Positions 8,756 to 18,368 are shown, counted from the first letter of the stretch. The stretch: DNA of 64,000 nt from JAEZBP01 sp963832725 (GCA_963832725.1 CAWHVG010000001.1:1302001-1366000), one strand, 5' to 3'. Numbers and translations are program-made. Notes: a model not told the origin generated them from the letters alone.

Positions 8756-10587
8756 CCCGCTCGGGCGATGATCAGGAGCGCGCCGGGCTCGGCTCGCCCG
8801 GCGCGCCGTCGTCCGACCGGCTCTTCCGACTCGCTGGGCGGCATCTCGGCCAAGAGCGCGTCGGCCCGCGCCAGCGCCCGCTTGGTGCCCTCCAGCAGGC
8901 TGTCGCGGGTCTCGAAGACGTTCTCGGCGCCAATCTCGTCGTAGAGCCCGTAGCCGACCAGCGGCTTCATCACGGCCGCGTGCACGCCGCAGAGGATCAC
9001 GTACCGCCCTTCGGCGTGCATGTCCTTCACGAAGCGGCTGAGCACGCCGAGCACCGTGGCGTCGATGAGGTGCGTGCGCTTGAGCCTCAGCACCACCACT
9101 CGCGCATCCCCTCTGGCGACCTCCGTCAGTCGGTCGGCCAGCTCGTCGGCGACGCCGAAGAAGAGATCGCCCGAGAGCTGCAGCACCAGCCGCTCGCGGG
9201 CCAGCGACTTCACGTCGATCCCGCGCTCCACGAAGCGCCCGCCGTCGCGCAGGACGATCTCCACACCGCGGAGCGTCCCCGCGTGCCGCAGGTAGAGCGC
9301 GAGGCTCAGGAAGATGCCCACGTAGATCGCATAAGCGAGCGGCACGAAGAGCGCCGACAGGAAGGTCGCGACGGCCACCGCCAGCTCCGCCTGGCTCGTC
9401 TGCGCCAACCGGCGCAGCGCGCGCACGTCGATCAGCCCCGCCGCCACCACGAAGAGGATGGCCGCCAGCGCCGCGAGCGGGATGAAACGGGCCAGCGGAG
9501 CCAGCGCGATGAAGAAGGCGGCATTGAAGATCGCGCAGAACACGCTGGCCAGCCGGGTCTGCGCGCCGACGTCGTACTGCAACGCGGTGCGCGAGAACGA
9601 GCCCGAGCCGGGGATGCACAGGAAGAACGAGCCGACCACGTTCGCGAAGCCCTGACCGAAGAACTCCTGGTTCGCGCTGATCCGCTGCCCCGTCCGCACC
9701 GCGATCGATTTCGCGATCGCCACCGACTCCAGCATCCCCAGCACGGCCAGCGCGAGCGCGCCGGTCAGCAAGGCCTCCAGCTCCCGCCACTCCACGCGCT
9801 CGGGCGCGACGCCGAAGCCGATCCGCGGGACCTGGAAGTGCGGCAACCCTCGCGGGAGCGCGCCGACGAGGCGCATCCCCGAGTCGGTCCAGCCCATCGC
9901 CCAGACCAACACCGCGCCGCCCGCCACCGCCAGCAGCGGGCCGGGCGCGTGCCGCCACTTGAGCCGCAACGCGATCACCACCACCAGCGATCCGATCCCG
10001 ATCGCGACCGAGCGCGGGTCGATGTCGGAGAGGTGCGCCGCCCAGCGCTCGACCGCACCGAGCACGCCCGGCAGCGCCGTGGGCGTGTGCTCCACGCTGA
10101 AGCCGAGGAAGCCGGGCACCTGCTCGACCAGGATCAGCACGCCGGCGCCGGCCGTGAACCCGACCATGATGCTCCCGCTCACGAAGCGGACCAGCCGCCC
10201 CATCCGGGCCGCCGCGAACGCGAGCTGGAGCACTCCCTTCACCAGCGTGAGCGCGATCACCAAGTAGACGAAGTGCAGGTCGTGCACTTCGTAGACACGC
10301 GAGACGATCGACGCGACCAGGAGGCTCTGCGTGTTGGTCGGTCCGACCGAGAGGAAGCGGCTCGAGGTGAAGAGCGCGCCGAAGAACGCGAGCACGATCG
10401 CCGTGTAGAGCCCGTAGACCGGCGGCACGCCGGCGATCAGGGCGAACGCCATCGACTGCGGCAGGTCGACCACACTCACGGTCAGCCCGGCCAGCAGATC
10501 GCGCGGCAGGAAGCGGGCCTCGTACGTGCGCAGCGCCCGCACCGGCGGCATGAAGGGTGCGAGCGCGCTGGCGAGCCAAGGCCTCAT
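8674..10587 (-). CDS. SulP-family anion transporter with C-terminal STAS domain
   Basis: A 637-residue inner-membrane transporter of the SLC26/SulP family, which carry sulfate, bicarbonate or other anions. About 12-14 membrane helices are seen. The SulP signature lies near residues 30-60 (DLLAGLTVSVVDLPQSMAFA), followed by GPTNTQSLLVA and NVVGSFFLCIPGSGSFSRTA. A STAS domain (VVVLRLKRTHLIDATVLGVL) follows. ATG 10587 is used because it begins at the conserved MRPWLASALAPF; the 36 codons before it are atypical. The last 30 residues, basic and unlike the family, overlap the aquaporin gene on the other strand. The substrate is not determinable. Confidence 0.9.
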   Translation of the reverse strand: MRPWLASALAPFMPPVRALRTYEARFLPRDLLAGLTVSVVDLPQSMAFALIAGVPPVYGLYTAIVLAFFGALFTSSRFLSVGPTNTQSLLVASIVSRVYEVHDLHFVYLVIALTLVKGVLQLAFAAARMGRLVRFVSGSIMVGFTAGAGVLILVEQVPGFLGFSVEHTPTALPGVLGAVERWAAHLSDIDPRSVAIGIGSLVVVIALRLKWRHAPGPLLAVAGGAVLVWAMGWTDSGMRLVGALPRGLPHFQVPRIGFGVAPERVEWRELEALLTGALALAVLGMLESVAIAKSIAVRTGQRISANQEFFGQGFANVVGSFFLCIPGSGSFSRTALQYDVGAQTRLASVFCAIFNAAFFIALAPLARFIPLAALAAILFVVAAGLIDVRALRRLAQTSQAELAVAVATFLSALFVPLAYAIYVGIFLSLALYLRHAGTLRGVEIVLRDGGRFVERGIDVKSLARERLVLQLSGDLFFGVADELADRLTEVARGDARVVVLRLKRTHLIDATVLGVLSRFVKDMHAEGRYVILCGVHAAVMKPLVGYGLYDEIGAENVFETRDSLLEGTKRALARADALLAEMPPSESEEPVGRRRAGRAEPGALLIIARAGHSAGAGSPAGATRRSSFAGRRVARSH

Positions 10588-10782
10588 GCGCCGTGACCTT
10601 GCCCCAAGCGGGCCGCTCGGGCCACTCCGCCGGAAGTAACGAGCAGCGCCGGGCCCCTCTCCCCAGAGAGCCCGGCGCCGCCGCCCCGCCATCACGACCT
10701 ACGCGTGTCTCCGCCGCTCCTTCCCCCGAACGTCCCCCGACGTCGTTTTGGGTGCCCGTTCGGCTCATCGCCAAGTCGGGCC

Positions 10783-11205
10783 TCAGCCCACGAGCTGCTT
10801 GCGCACCCGGGCGCCGGCAATCGTACCGCCGACCCCGCCGACCGCGCTCACGATGAAGGTGATCACGGCCACGAAGATCCCCACCGCCGCGCCGAGCGTG
10901 CCGCCGGCCTCCGCCGCGCCGAGCGCACTGGTCGCGTCGGCCATCGCTTGGGCGGCCACCCAGTAGTAGGCGGCGGCGGAGATCCCCGAGGCGAGCACGA
11001 ACGCCAGCACCGACATCAACGCGTGCGCCTTCGTGAGAGCCGTGGCCGCGAACCCGGAGATGAGAAACACCGCGAAGTAGATCCCGCTGGAGACCTTCGA
11101 GCCCATTCCGGCCGTCACGTAGGCCGCTCCGGCCCCGAGCGCGATGGCTCCGAGAGCGAAGAGCCACGCGTATCCACCACCGAGCTTGCCAACCTTGTCA
11201 TTCAT
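10783..11205 (-). CDS. Small four-helix membrane protein
   Basis: A 140-residue protein with four hydrophobic helices (about residues 12-30, 38-56, 62-84 and 105-130), Gly/Ala-rich and with few charged residues. A GAGGAGA ribosome site lies nine bases before ATG 11205. It ends KQLVG. I do not recognise a family. The gene stands alone between the SulP gene and tRNA-Leu. High small-residue content resembles small conductance or holin-like proteins, but no function is claimed. Confidence 0.75.
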   Translation of the reverse strand: MNDKVGKLGGGYAWLFALGAIALGAGAAYVTAGMGSKVSSGIYFAVFLISGFAATALTKAHALMSVLAFVLASGISAAAYYWVAAQAMADATSALGAAEAGGTLGAAVGIFVAVITFIVSAVGGVGGTIAGARVRKQLVG

Positions 11206-11383
11206 CGTCGTCTCCTCGTTCGTATTCCGTTGCGTGCCCGACCCCATGACAAGGCCCGTGCCACGAACGGCAATCCACGAAATTCGTGGAGAAAACGCGG
11301 CTCTCCGCCGACCCCGAGCGGCCGGCGACGGACGAGCCTGACGGACACCGCTGACGAAGTTGGCAGCGCGCGCCGGAAGCGAC

Positions 11384-11411
11384 TTGACAACGATCCGGGC
11401 TTAGCTAATGT
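11384..11411 (+). promoter_or_regulatory. Sigma70-type promoter of tRNA-Leu
   Basis: TTGACA (11384-11389), a 16-base spacer, then TAATGT (11406-11411), ending 13 bases before the mature tRNA. It is the best housekeeping-type promoter in the window. Confidence 0.75.
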
Positions 11412-11423
11412 CTCCGGCCCCGA

Positions 11424-11507
11424 GCGGAAGTGGCGGAACTGGCAGACGCGCCAGACTAAGGATCTGGTGGGGTAACTCCCGTGGAGGTTCGAGTCCTCTC
11501 TTCCGCA
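11424..11507 (+). tRNA. tRNA-Leu, anticodon AAG
   Basis: An 84-base class II tRNA. The acceptor arm GCGGAAG pairs with CTTCCGC, the D-loop contains GGCAGACGC, a long variable arm (GGGTAACTCCC) marks it as Leu, and the T-arm has GGTTCGAGTCC. The anticodon stem CCAGA/TCTGG encloses the loop CTAAGGA, placing AAG at 34-36 (11458-11460). An A at position 34 is uncommon for bacterial tRNA-Leu, where GAG is usual. No CCA is encoded. Promoter and terminator flank it closely. Confidence 0.92.
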
Positions 11508-11547
11508 AACGAGCCGGGCCTATCGCAGGCCCGGCTCGTTTCGTTTC
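11507..11547 (+). terminator. Intrinsic terminator of tRNA-Leu
   Basis: A perfect 14-bp stem, AAACGAGCCGGGCC / GGCCCGGCTCGTTT, with a seven-base loop, followed by a T-rich CGTTT. It begins at the tRNA's discriminator base. Confidence 0.9.
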
Positions 11548-11569
11548 CAGCCCCGGAGAGCTCTCGCCG

Positions 11570-11716
11570 ATGCCGAGCTGGCCGTTCTGGATGCTCTTCC
11601 TGAGCGTGGGTGCGCTCGCGGTCGTCCTGGCCAAGCGTTTCGACGACGCCGAGCGCCGCCGATGGAGCGAGCGCGACTCCTCGTCGCAGCCGGACAGCAA
11701 TCCCGCGCGGCGCTGA
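11570..11716 (+). CDS. Putative small single-helix membrane protein
   Basis: A possible 48-residue protein: MPSWPFWMLFLSVGALAVVL forms one membrane segment, followed by a basic then Ser/Asp-rich tail. A GGAGAG box precedes the ATG. It lies between the tRNA-Leu terminator and the Roadblock gene, where no other gene fits. Short length and lack of a recognised family keep confidence low. Confidence 0.45.
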   Translation: MPSWPFWMLFLSVGALAVVLAKRFDDAERRRWSERDSSSQPDSNPARR

Positions 11717-11837
11717 GAATCATCCGCGCCGACCATCCGACGAGACCCCTTTCCCCGCTCGGATCGAGACCAAACTTGACCCGGACGGCTGTCCGTGCGG
11801 AGATCGTGCCCGCGGAGAGCCTCCGCGCGGAGGATGC

Positions 11838-12203
11838 ATGTTCCGAGAGGTGCTGCAGGAAGTCGTCGACCAGACCGAGGGTGGTGTCGCCGGCCTGCTC
11901 ATGGGCTTCGACGGGATCCCCGTCGACACCTACGTCCGCGAGTCGGCGCAGGGGCCGGTCGACGTCGAGACCGTCGGCATGGAGTACAGCGTCATCCTCA
12001 AGGACATCCGCAAGGCCGCGGAGCTACTCGAGGCGGGCGGAGCGAAGGAGATCTCGATCCAGGCCGAGAAGCTCACGACGCTGATCCGCGTGCTGAACGA
12101 CGAGTACTTCGTCGCGGTCACCATCCGGCCGGACGGCAACTACGGCAAGGCGCGCTTTCTCCTGCGCACCGCCGGCAGCAAGCTCGTCAGCGAGCTCACC
12201 TGA
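11838..12203 (+). CDS. Roadblock/LC7 domain protein (MglB-like fold)
   Basis: A 121-residue single-domain protein of the Roadblock/LC7 family. The pattern is an N-terminal helix, then GVAGLLMGFDGIPVDTYV, a central helix (VILKDIRKAAELLEAGG) and the paired strands ISIQAEKLTTLIRVLN and YFVAVTIRPDGNYGKARFLL. In bacteria these proteins partner small Ras-like GTPases; MglB is the GAP for MglA in Myxococcus polarity. No GTPase gene is adjacent here, so a role with an unlinked GTPase is only inferred. A GCGGAGG box precedes ATG 11838. Three bases after the stop a hairpin chain begins. Confidence 0.85.
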   Translation: MFREVLQEVVDQTEGGVAGLLMGFDGIPVDTYVRESAQGPVDVETVGMEYSVILKDIRKAAELLEAGGAKEISIQAEKLTTLIRVLNDEYFVAVTIRPDGNYGKARFLLRTAGSKLVSELT

Positions 12204-12206
12204 GCC

Positions 12207-12376
12207 CTAGGTGGCTGGTGTCGAACGAGCGCTCCTCGTCTTTCCGGCGGGACAGGCCCGTCTCGCCGCCCGTCCCTCCTCCAAAATGCTTCAGCATTTC
12301 GTCGTCGGGCCGAACGACGACCCGGACCTATCGCGCTCGGAAATCCTTCGGGCGTCGTTTGACACCAGTCACCTGG
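12207..12376. repeat. CTAG-bounded long hairpin element, family C (complete)
   Basis: A 170 bp imperfect palindrome starting CTAGGTGGCTGGTGTCGAAC and ending with the complement of CCAGGTGACTGGTGTCAAAC. The arms remain largely complementary up to the apex AAATGC-TTCA-GCATTT. The right terminal tetramer is CTGG, one change from CTAG, and is shared with the next element. The left arm recurs at 5287-5374. Confidence 0.82.
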
Positions 12377-12537
12377 ATGTGCTCGGCGGAAATCTCGATG
12401 CGTTTCACGGGCGGGAAGGGGCCCATCAGCGGCCCGTTCCTCCTCGACGATACTCGGCATCGCCTCGTCGGCCCGAGCCACTGCTGGGCCCCGTCGCGCT
12501 CCGCGATCCGGTCACGAATTCCGCCTCTCACATCTGG
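12373..12537. repeat. CTGG-bounded long hairpin element, family E
   Basis: A 165 bp imperfect palindrome between two CTGG tetramers. The arms pair as CTGGATGTG...GGCGGAA and its inverse near 12515-12537. GGGGCCCATCAGCGG pairs with an inverted GGGGCCCAGCAGTGG. The apex GATACTCGGCATC is a decayed form of the common GATGC/GCATC core. Confidence 0.72.
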
Positions 12538-12720
12538 ATGTCCGAGGCGGAAGTCGTGACCGGTATGGCCGAGCGATCGGCCTCGAGATGGGGTGCGCGC
12601 CCCCGCAGGAAATGCAGAGCATGTTCGAGGAGGCTCGCGCCCGAGATCGGCGTCGAGAGCCGGCCAGATCGTGTTGCGAGCTCCGCGCAGGACATCGAGA
12701 TGTCCTCCTCGGACATCTAG
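12534..12720. repeat. CTGG/CTAG-bounded long hairpin element, family F
   Basis: A 187 bp, more degenerate palindrome. The ends pair as CTGGATGTCCGAGG and the inverse of CTAGATGTCCGAGG. The apex is AATGC-AGA-GCATG followed by TTCGAGGAGG, as in family A. It ends with CTAG only 11 bases before the aroQ start, so the aroQ leader must lie in or read through this hairpin. Confidence 0.65.
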
Positions 12721-12731
12721 CGGGCGCCCGG

Positions 12732-13235
12732 ATGGCCCGAACCCTCCTCCGCGTCCTGGTCCTGCACGGCCCCAACCTGAACCTACTCGGCCAGCGGGAG
12801 ACCTCAATCTACGGCCACGCCGACCTCGAAACCCTCGAGGCCGAGCTGCAGGCCCTCGGGTTCGATCTGGGCGCGCTCATCGACAGCCGTCAGTCGAACC
12901 ACGAAGGACAGCTCATCGACTGGCTGCACGAAGCCCGCACCGACTTCGACGGCGTCCTGATCAACGCCGGCGCCTACACCCACACCTCAATCGCGATCCG
13001 CGATGCGATCGCGGCCATCGACGTGCCTTGCGTCGAGGTGCACCTCTCGAACGTGCACGCGCGGGAGCCCTTTCGGCACCGCTCCATGATCGCCGCCGTC
13101 TGCCTCGGCGTGGTCGCCGGATTCGGTTCGCTCAGCTACGAGCTTGGCTTGCGCGGCCTCATCGACTATCTCAGGGCCCCCGCGGGCGCATCCGAGCCGG
13201 ACGCCCCGACACGACAAGAGAACGACCGAGACTGA
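12732..13235 (+). CDS. aroQ: Type II 3-dehydroquinate dehydratase
   Basis: Catalyses dehydration of 3-dehydroquinate to 3-dehydroshikimate in the shikimate pathway; the family forms dodecamers. All active-site motifs are present: HGPNLNLLGQRETSIYG with the catalytic Tyr, NAGAYTHTS with Asn and the general-acid region, and EVHLSNVHAREPFRHRS. At 167 residues it is about 20 longer than usual because of a charged C-terminal tail (after LIDYLRAP) that is probably disordered. The start is the ATG just before ARTLLRVLVLHGPN. It is followed after 59 bases by accB; an aroQ-accB-accC order is common in bacteria. Confidence 0.95.
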   Translation: MARTLLRVLVLHGPNLNLLGQRETSIYGHADLETLEAELQALGFDLGALIDSRQSNHEGQLIDWLHEARTDFDGVLINAGAYTHTSIAIRDAIAAIDVPCVEVHLSNVHAREPFRHRSMIAAVCLGVVAGFGSLSYELGLRGLIDYLRAPAGASEPDAPTRQENDRD

Positions 13236-13294
13236 GCGGGCGCGCGCGGAACACGCGCGGTTCGAGAAGCCCGCCCGGAACGAACGAGGAGCCG

Positions 13295-13774
<480 letters not shown>

Positions 13775-13777
13775 ACG

Positions 13778-15123
13778 ATGGTCGAGAAGGTCCTCATCGC
13801 GAACCGCGGCGAGATCGCGGTCCGGATCATTCGCGCCTGCCGGGAGCTCGGCATCGCGACGGTCGCCGTGCACTCACAGGTCGACACCGAGGCGCTCCAC
13901 GTGCGCTTGGCCGACCAGGCGGTGTGCGTCGGGCCGCCGCCGAGCGTCCAGAGCTACATGAACGTGCCGGCGATCATCGCCGCCGCGGAAATCACCGGCG
14001 CCGACGCAATCCATCCCGGCTACGGCTTCCTGTCGGAGAACGCGGAGTTCGCCGACACCTGCGAGCGCTGCGGCCTCGCGTTCATCGGCCCCACCGCCCA
14101 GAACATGCGCGACTGGGGCTCGAAAGTCCCTGCTCGCGCCTTGGCCCGCAAGCTCGGCCTGCCGCTCTTGCCGGGGACCGGCGTGCTGGAGGACGCCGAC
14201 GACGCCGTCCGCCAGGCCGAAGACATCGGCTATCCGGTCATCCTCAAGGCCTCCGCCGGCGGCGGCGGGCGCGGCATGAAGATCGTGCGCGACGCGACGC
14301 AGCTCCGCCGCGTCTTCCCGCAGGCCCAGGCCGAGGCGGTGGCCGGCTTCAAGTGCGGCGACCTCTACCTCGAGCGCTACGTCGAAGAGCCCCGGCACAT
14401 CGAGTTCCAGGTGCTCTGCGACGGCGAAGGCCGCGCCATGGTGCTCGGCGAGCGCGAGTGCTCCATCCAAAGGCGCCACCAGAAGCTGGTCGAGGAGGCG
14501 CCGAGCGTCGCCGTCACCCAAGAGCTCCGGCGCGACATGACCGTGACCATCGAGCGGGCCATGCGCGAGAGCAGCTATCGAAGCGCCGGCACCCTCGAAT
14601 TCCTGCTCGACGAGCGCGGCAACCTCTACTTCATGGAGATGAACACGCGCATCCAGGTCGAGCACCCCGTGACCGAGATCGTCACCGGAATCGATCTCGT
14701 CCGCGAGCAGATCGGCATCGCCAGCGGTGAAGGCATCTCGGTGCCGCTGGACCGCCAGGTGACGCTGAACGGCCACGCCCTCGAGTGCCGCATCAACGCC
14801 GAGGATCCCGAGACCTTCGCCCCCTGGCCGGGTTGATCACCGAGTACCACCCGGCGGGCGGCGCCGGCGTCCGCGTCGACGGTGGCGTCTATGGTGGCTG
14901 GCGCGTGCCGAGCAACTACGACTCGCTGCTCCTCAAGCTGATCACCTACGGCGCGAGCCGCCCCGAGGCCATCCACCGGATGCAGAGAGCGCTCGGCGAA
15001 ATGCTGGTCGGCGGCATCCGGACCAACGTCCCCCTCCACATGCGGATCGTGAGCCACCCGGACTTCCAGGACGGCCGACTCTCGACCCGTTTCCTGGAGC
15101 GAATCGGCGTCGTGAAAGGGTAG
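13778..15123 (+). CDS. accC: Biotin carboxylase of acetyl-CoA carboxylase, one-base frameshift near the end
   Basis: ATP-dependent carboxylation of biotin on AccB. The N-terminal domain (KVLIANRGEIAVRIIRACREL), ATP-grasp with glycine loop KASAGGGGRGMKIV, the MEMNTRIQVEHPVTE catalytic segment and most of the C-terminal domain are present. The frame stops at TGA 14834-14836 right after APWPG. One missing base there restores LITEYHPAGGAGVRVD and the remaining 95 residues to the stop at 15123, as in other AccC proteins (about 450 residues). Because accC is normally essential and no second copy is in view, a sequence error is more likely than a broken gene. Confidence 0.92.
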
Positions 15124-15569
15124 CCGCTGCCCACCCCCACCTCGACCGAGTGCCCCTCGCCCCGGCTTCCGGCACCTCCCGGTACGGCTCTGGCAGGGCG
15201 TGCGAGCGCCGGCACGCGGTGGGGCGAATTGGGCCGCTTGACCCCCGCGCCGGCGCGCCCGTACACTCCCTCATCGACCCACTCGATCGCCCCGACGCCA
15301 CCGATGGGCCCCGGGGCGCCCCTTCTTGCACCCTGCGCTCGACTTCGGGCGCACGGTCGCAGCCGTCCCGCACCCCGTCATGAGCACCCGCCGACGACGT
15401 CCTTCAGCGAGTCCCTGGGGGGCCTCTTCAGGTCCGGGAACGGCCGTTTCGCTTCATCGGACACATCGGATCCGGACGCCGAGCGAGCGTCGCATCCGGC
15501 CAGAGCGCGGCCGGGCGACCCGCGTCGTCGTCCTTCTCCAGGGGGCCCGTCAGCCCTGATCGCTGCCAC
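15124..15569. other. Intergenic region before the TPR gene
   Basis: About 450 bases between accC and the TPR gene with no convincing gene; frames here are Pro/Arg/Ser-rich on both strands. It contains one candidate promoter (15238-15267), leaving a leader of about 300 bases. Confidence 0.5.
15238..15267 (+). promoter_or_regulatory. Candidate sigma70-type promoter for the TPR gene
   Basis: TTGACC (15238-15243), an 18-base GC-only spacer and TACACT (15262-15267). The spacing is acceptable and both hexamers stand out in GC-rich surroundings. Direction fits the TPR gene. Confidence 0.45.
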
Positions 15570-18350
15570 GTGAGCGTCAATCGCACCAAGGTCCTCGAGA
15601 CTGCCCAGAAGCATCTGGCGAAGGGCAATTACGACAAAGCGATCGGCGAGTTCCGAAAGCTCGTCGAGACGGATCCGAGCGACGTCCGCACGTGGCTGAA
15701 GATCGGCGACCTCTACACGCGCAAGGGCGCGCGGCGCGAGGCAATCGACACCTACTCCAAGGTTGCCTCCCAGTACGGCGATCAGGGCTTCTTCCTCAAG
15801 GCCGTCGCCGTCTACAAGCAGATCCTCAAGCTCGACCCCTCACGTCTCGACGTCCAGGTGAACCTCGGCGAGATGTACGAGATGCTCCAGCTGACCAGCG
15901 ACGCGCTCTCGACCTACGAGCACGTCGCCGCGGGGTTCGCGCGAGGGGGGGACATCGACCGGGCGCTGTCGACGCTCGCGAAGATGGCGGACATCGACCC
16001 GGAGAACATCCCGGTCCGCATCAAGCTCGCCGAGGCGCTCAGCAAGGCCGGCCGCACCAAGGAAGCCGCCGATGCCTTCGAGGCGGGCGCCGCGCTGCTC
16101 GAGGCGCACGGCCGCATGGACGACTTCATCAAGGTCGCCGAGCGGCTCCTCTTCCACCGCGCGGACGACACCGCCCTCGCGCGCAAGCTCGCGGGCCACT
16201 ACCTCGAGCGCAACGACCCCAAGCGCGCGCTCGGCAAGCTCCAGCTCTGCTTCAAGGCCAACCCGAAGGACACCAACACCCTCGAGCTCTTGGCCGAAGC
16301 GTTCAACCAGCTCGGCCAGCTCCCCAAGACCATCAGCGTCTACCGGGAGATCGCCCGCATCCACCAAGAGGCCAACCGGCCCGAGGATCGCGCGCGCACC
16401 CTCAAGAAGATCCTGGAGCTCGATCCCGGCGACGCCGAAGCGCGGCAGGCTCTGGCCAGCTTCGCGCAGACCCGCGGCAGCGTCCGGCGGGACATCGCGC
16501 CTCCGGCGAGCGCCGTCGTCGAGCCGAGCCGCAGCTCCGTCGTCGAGCCGGACGAGCCCGAGATCGTCGAAGAGGTCGAAGTCCTCGAGGACGACGAAGA
16601 GCTGATCATCGTCGAGGACGAGGTCGACGAGGAAGAGCTGGCGTCGGAGCCGGCGACCGAAGCCGCGCCGGCGCCCAGCGACATGCCGAGCGTCCCGCCG
16701 GACGTGCTGCGAGAAGCGCAGATCGCCCGGCTGTTGACCGAGTGCGACGTCTTCCTGCGCTACGGCCTCAAGCAAAAGGTCGTGGAGCAGCTCCACGCCG
16801 TGCTCGAGCTCGACCCGATGCACGTCGAAGCGCGCGAGCGCCTCAAGGACCTGCACCTGGCCGACGGTCGGGTCGCCGACGCCGTCGCCGAGCTGATCAC
16901 CCTGGCGGAGATCCTCGCCGAAGGCCGGAGCGCCGCCTCGGTGCTCTACCTGCGGCAGGTGTTGGAGCTCGACCCGGCGAACATCGAAGCGCGCGAACGG
17001 CTGGCGGCGCTCGGCGTCGAATCGATCCCGCCTCCCGAGCCCGCGGCCGTCACCCCGGCCGAGCCGGCGCCGATCGAAGAGGAAGAGGAGATCTTCTTCG
17101 TCGACAACGACGCGCCTCCCGACGCCGCAGCCGACATCACGCCCGTACCGGGCGAGTCAATCATCCCGGTCGAGATCGATTCCGAGCCGGTCGAAGCGAT
17201 GGACGTCGTCGACGCCACCGCCACCAGCGCGGCGCCGCTCCCGCCGGCGGACGAAGCGCCGACCACCGCGGCGGACGCTCCGTCTCTCGACGTCATGGAG
17301 GCCCAGGCGAGCCGCCACGCCATGGTGCCGCCGCCGTCGGAGCAGGCGCAGCCGCTGGTCCCGAAGCCGGGTGACTCCGCCGAACGACCGCTCGTGCCGC
17401 GGCCCGGCGTCCCCAGGCCGGGCGCAGTCTCGGGACCGGGCGGGCCCGTCCCTAGCGGCGGCAATCCCCTGGCGCCGATGACGCCGGAAGAGTTCGAGCA
17501 CGTCCCCCTTCGACCGAGCACGCCGGGCCAGATGGCGGCCGAGGTCGCGCGACGCTCCGTGGCGCCGGGAGAGGTCGAGGAGCTCCTCGACGAAGCGGAC
17601 TTCTTCGTGGCGCAGGGCCTCTTCGAGGAAGCGCGAGCCACCCTGAGCGACGCGCTGACCAACCACCCGAGCAACCCGCTGATCGAAGAGAAGCTGCGCG
17701 AGGTCGCGGGTGTCGCGGCGGCGGCGGGTGACCGTGCGAGCGCCGCACCGCCCACGGCGTCGGCCGACCACAGCTTCGAGCTCGCCGAGCGATTGGCCGA
17801 AGAGTTCGAAGACGCCGCGGACCCCGACTCCATCGGCAGCGACGTCCTGGACGTCGAACAGGTCTTCGCCCAGTTCAAGAAGGGCGTCGAACAGCAAGTG
17901 GGCATGGAGGACAGCGAGACCCACTTCGACCTCGGCATCGCCTACAAAGAGATGGGCCTCTTGGACGACGCCATCAACGAGTTCCGCCTCTGCCTGACGA
18001 ACCCGACCCGGGTGTGCATCGGCGAGACCATGATCGGCCTGTGCCTTCTCGAGAAGAACGAGCTGACCGAAGCGATCGCCCACTTCAAGAAGGGCCTCTA
18101 CGCCGAGACCAAGACCGATCGGGAAGAGCTGGGCCTCTACTTCGAGCTCGGCAACGCCTACGACCTCCTGCACGACCCGAAGGAAGCCCTCTACTACTAC
18201 CAGAAGGTCCAGAAGCGGGACCCGAGCTTCCGCGACGTCGCGAGCCGCATCCAAAACCTCGCCCAGCCCCAAGTCCCAACGGCGGACGCCCCGGCGATGG
18301 CGCCGGACGACATCGACCGCGCCTTCGACGACCTGATGGGCGAAGACTGA
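15570..18350 (+). CDS. Large acidic tetratricopeptide-repeat protein
   Basis: A 926-residue soluble protein with TPR units in three blocks: residues about 1-310 (first unit LETAQKHLAKGNYDKAIGEF), about 385-490, and about 680-905 (HFDLGIAYKEMGLLDDAINEF). Between them lie long acidic, Pro/Ala-rich linkers (for example EVEVLEDDEELIIVEDEVDE near 345-365). TPR arrays are protein-docking scaffolds. Large TPR proteins of this kind serve in myxobacterial motility and polarity (SgmX is one), but nothing here proves such a role. No signal peptide is present. GTG 15570 is the first codon of the conserved N-terminus. tRNA-Gly follows 60 bases later. Confidence 0.85.
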   Translation: MSVNRTKVLETAQKHLAKGNYDKAIGEFRKLVETDPSDVRTWLKIGDLYTRKGARREAIDTYSKVASQYGDQGFFLKAVAVYKQILKLDPSRLDVQVNLGEMYEMLQLTSDALSTYEHVAAGFARGGDIDRALSTLAKMADIDPENIPVRIKLAEALSKAGRTKEAADAFEAGAALLEAHGRMDDFIKVAERLLFHRADDTALARKLAGHYLERNDPKRALGKLQLCFKANPKDTNTLELLAEAFNQLGQLPKTISVYREIARIHQEANRPEDRARTLKKILELDPGDAEARQALASFAQTRGSVRRDIAPPASAVVEPSRSSVVEPDEPEIVEEVEVLEDDEELIIVEDEVDEEELASEPATEAAPAPSDMPSVPPDVLREAQIARLLTECDVFLRYGLKQKVVEQLHAVLELDPMHVEARERLKDLHLADGRVADAVAELITLAEILAEGRSAASVLYLRQVLELDPANIEARERLAALGVESIPPPEPAAVTPAEPAPIEEEEEIFFVDNDAPPDAAADITPVPGESIIPVEIDSEPVEAMDVVDATATSAAPLPPADEAPTTAADAPSLDVMEAQASRHAMVPPPSEQAQPLVPKPGDSAERPLVPRPGVPRPGAVSGPGGPVPSGGNPLAPMTPEEFEHVPLRPSTPGQMAAEVARRSVAPGEVEELLDEADFFVAQGLFEEARATLSDALTNHPSNPLIEEKLREVAGVAAAAGDRASAAPPTASADHSFELAERLAEEFEDAADPDSIGSDVLDVEQVFAQFKKGVEQQVGMEDSETHFDLGIAYKEMGLLDDAINEFRLCLTNPTRVCIGETMIGLCLLEKNELTEAIAHFKKGLYAETKTDREELGLYFELGNAYDLLHDPKEALYYYQKVQKRDPSFRDVASRIQNLAQPQVPTADAPAMAPDDIDRAFDDLMGED

Positions 18351-18368
18351 GGCCATGCGCGTCGAGGC

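Noticed and set aside
7171..10596. A 1141-codon plus-strand frame across aquaporin and SulP
   Set aside because: It is the wrong frame of the aquaporin gene and antisense of SulP, full of His/Arg/Asp runs.
12211..12720. A 169-codon open frame in the second hairpin chain
   Set aside because: It reads through three palindromes, and part of it repeats in the non-coding chain at 5287, so it is element DNA, not a gene.
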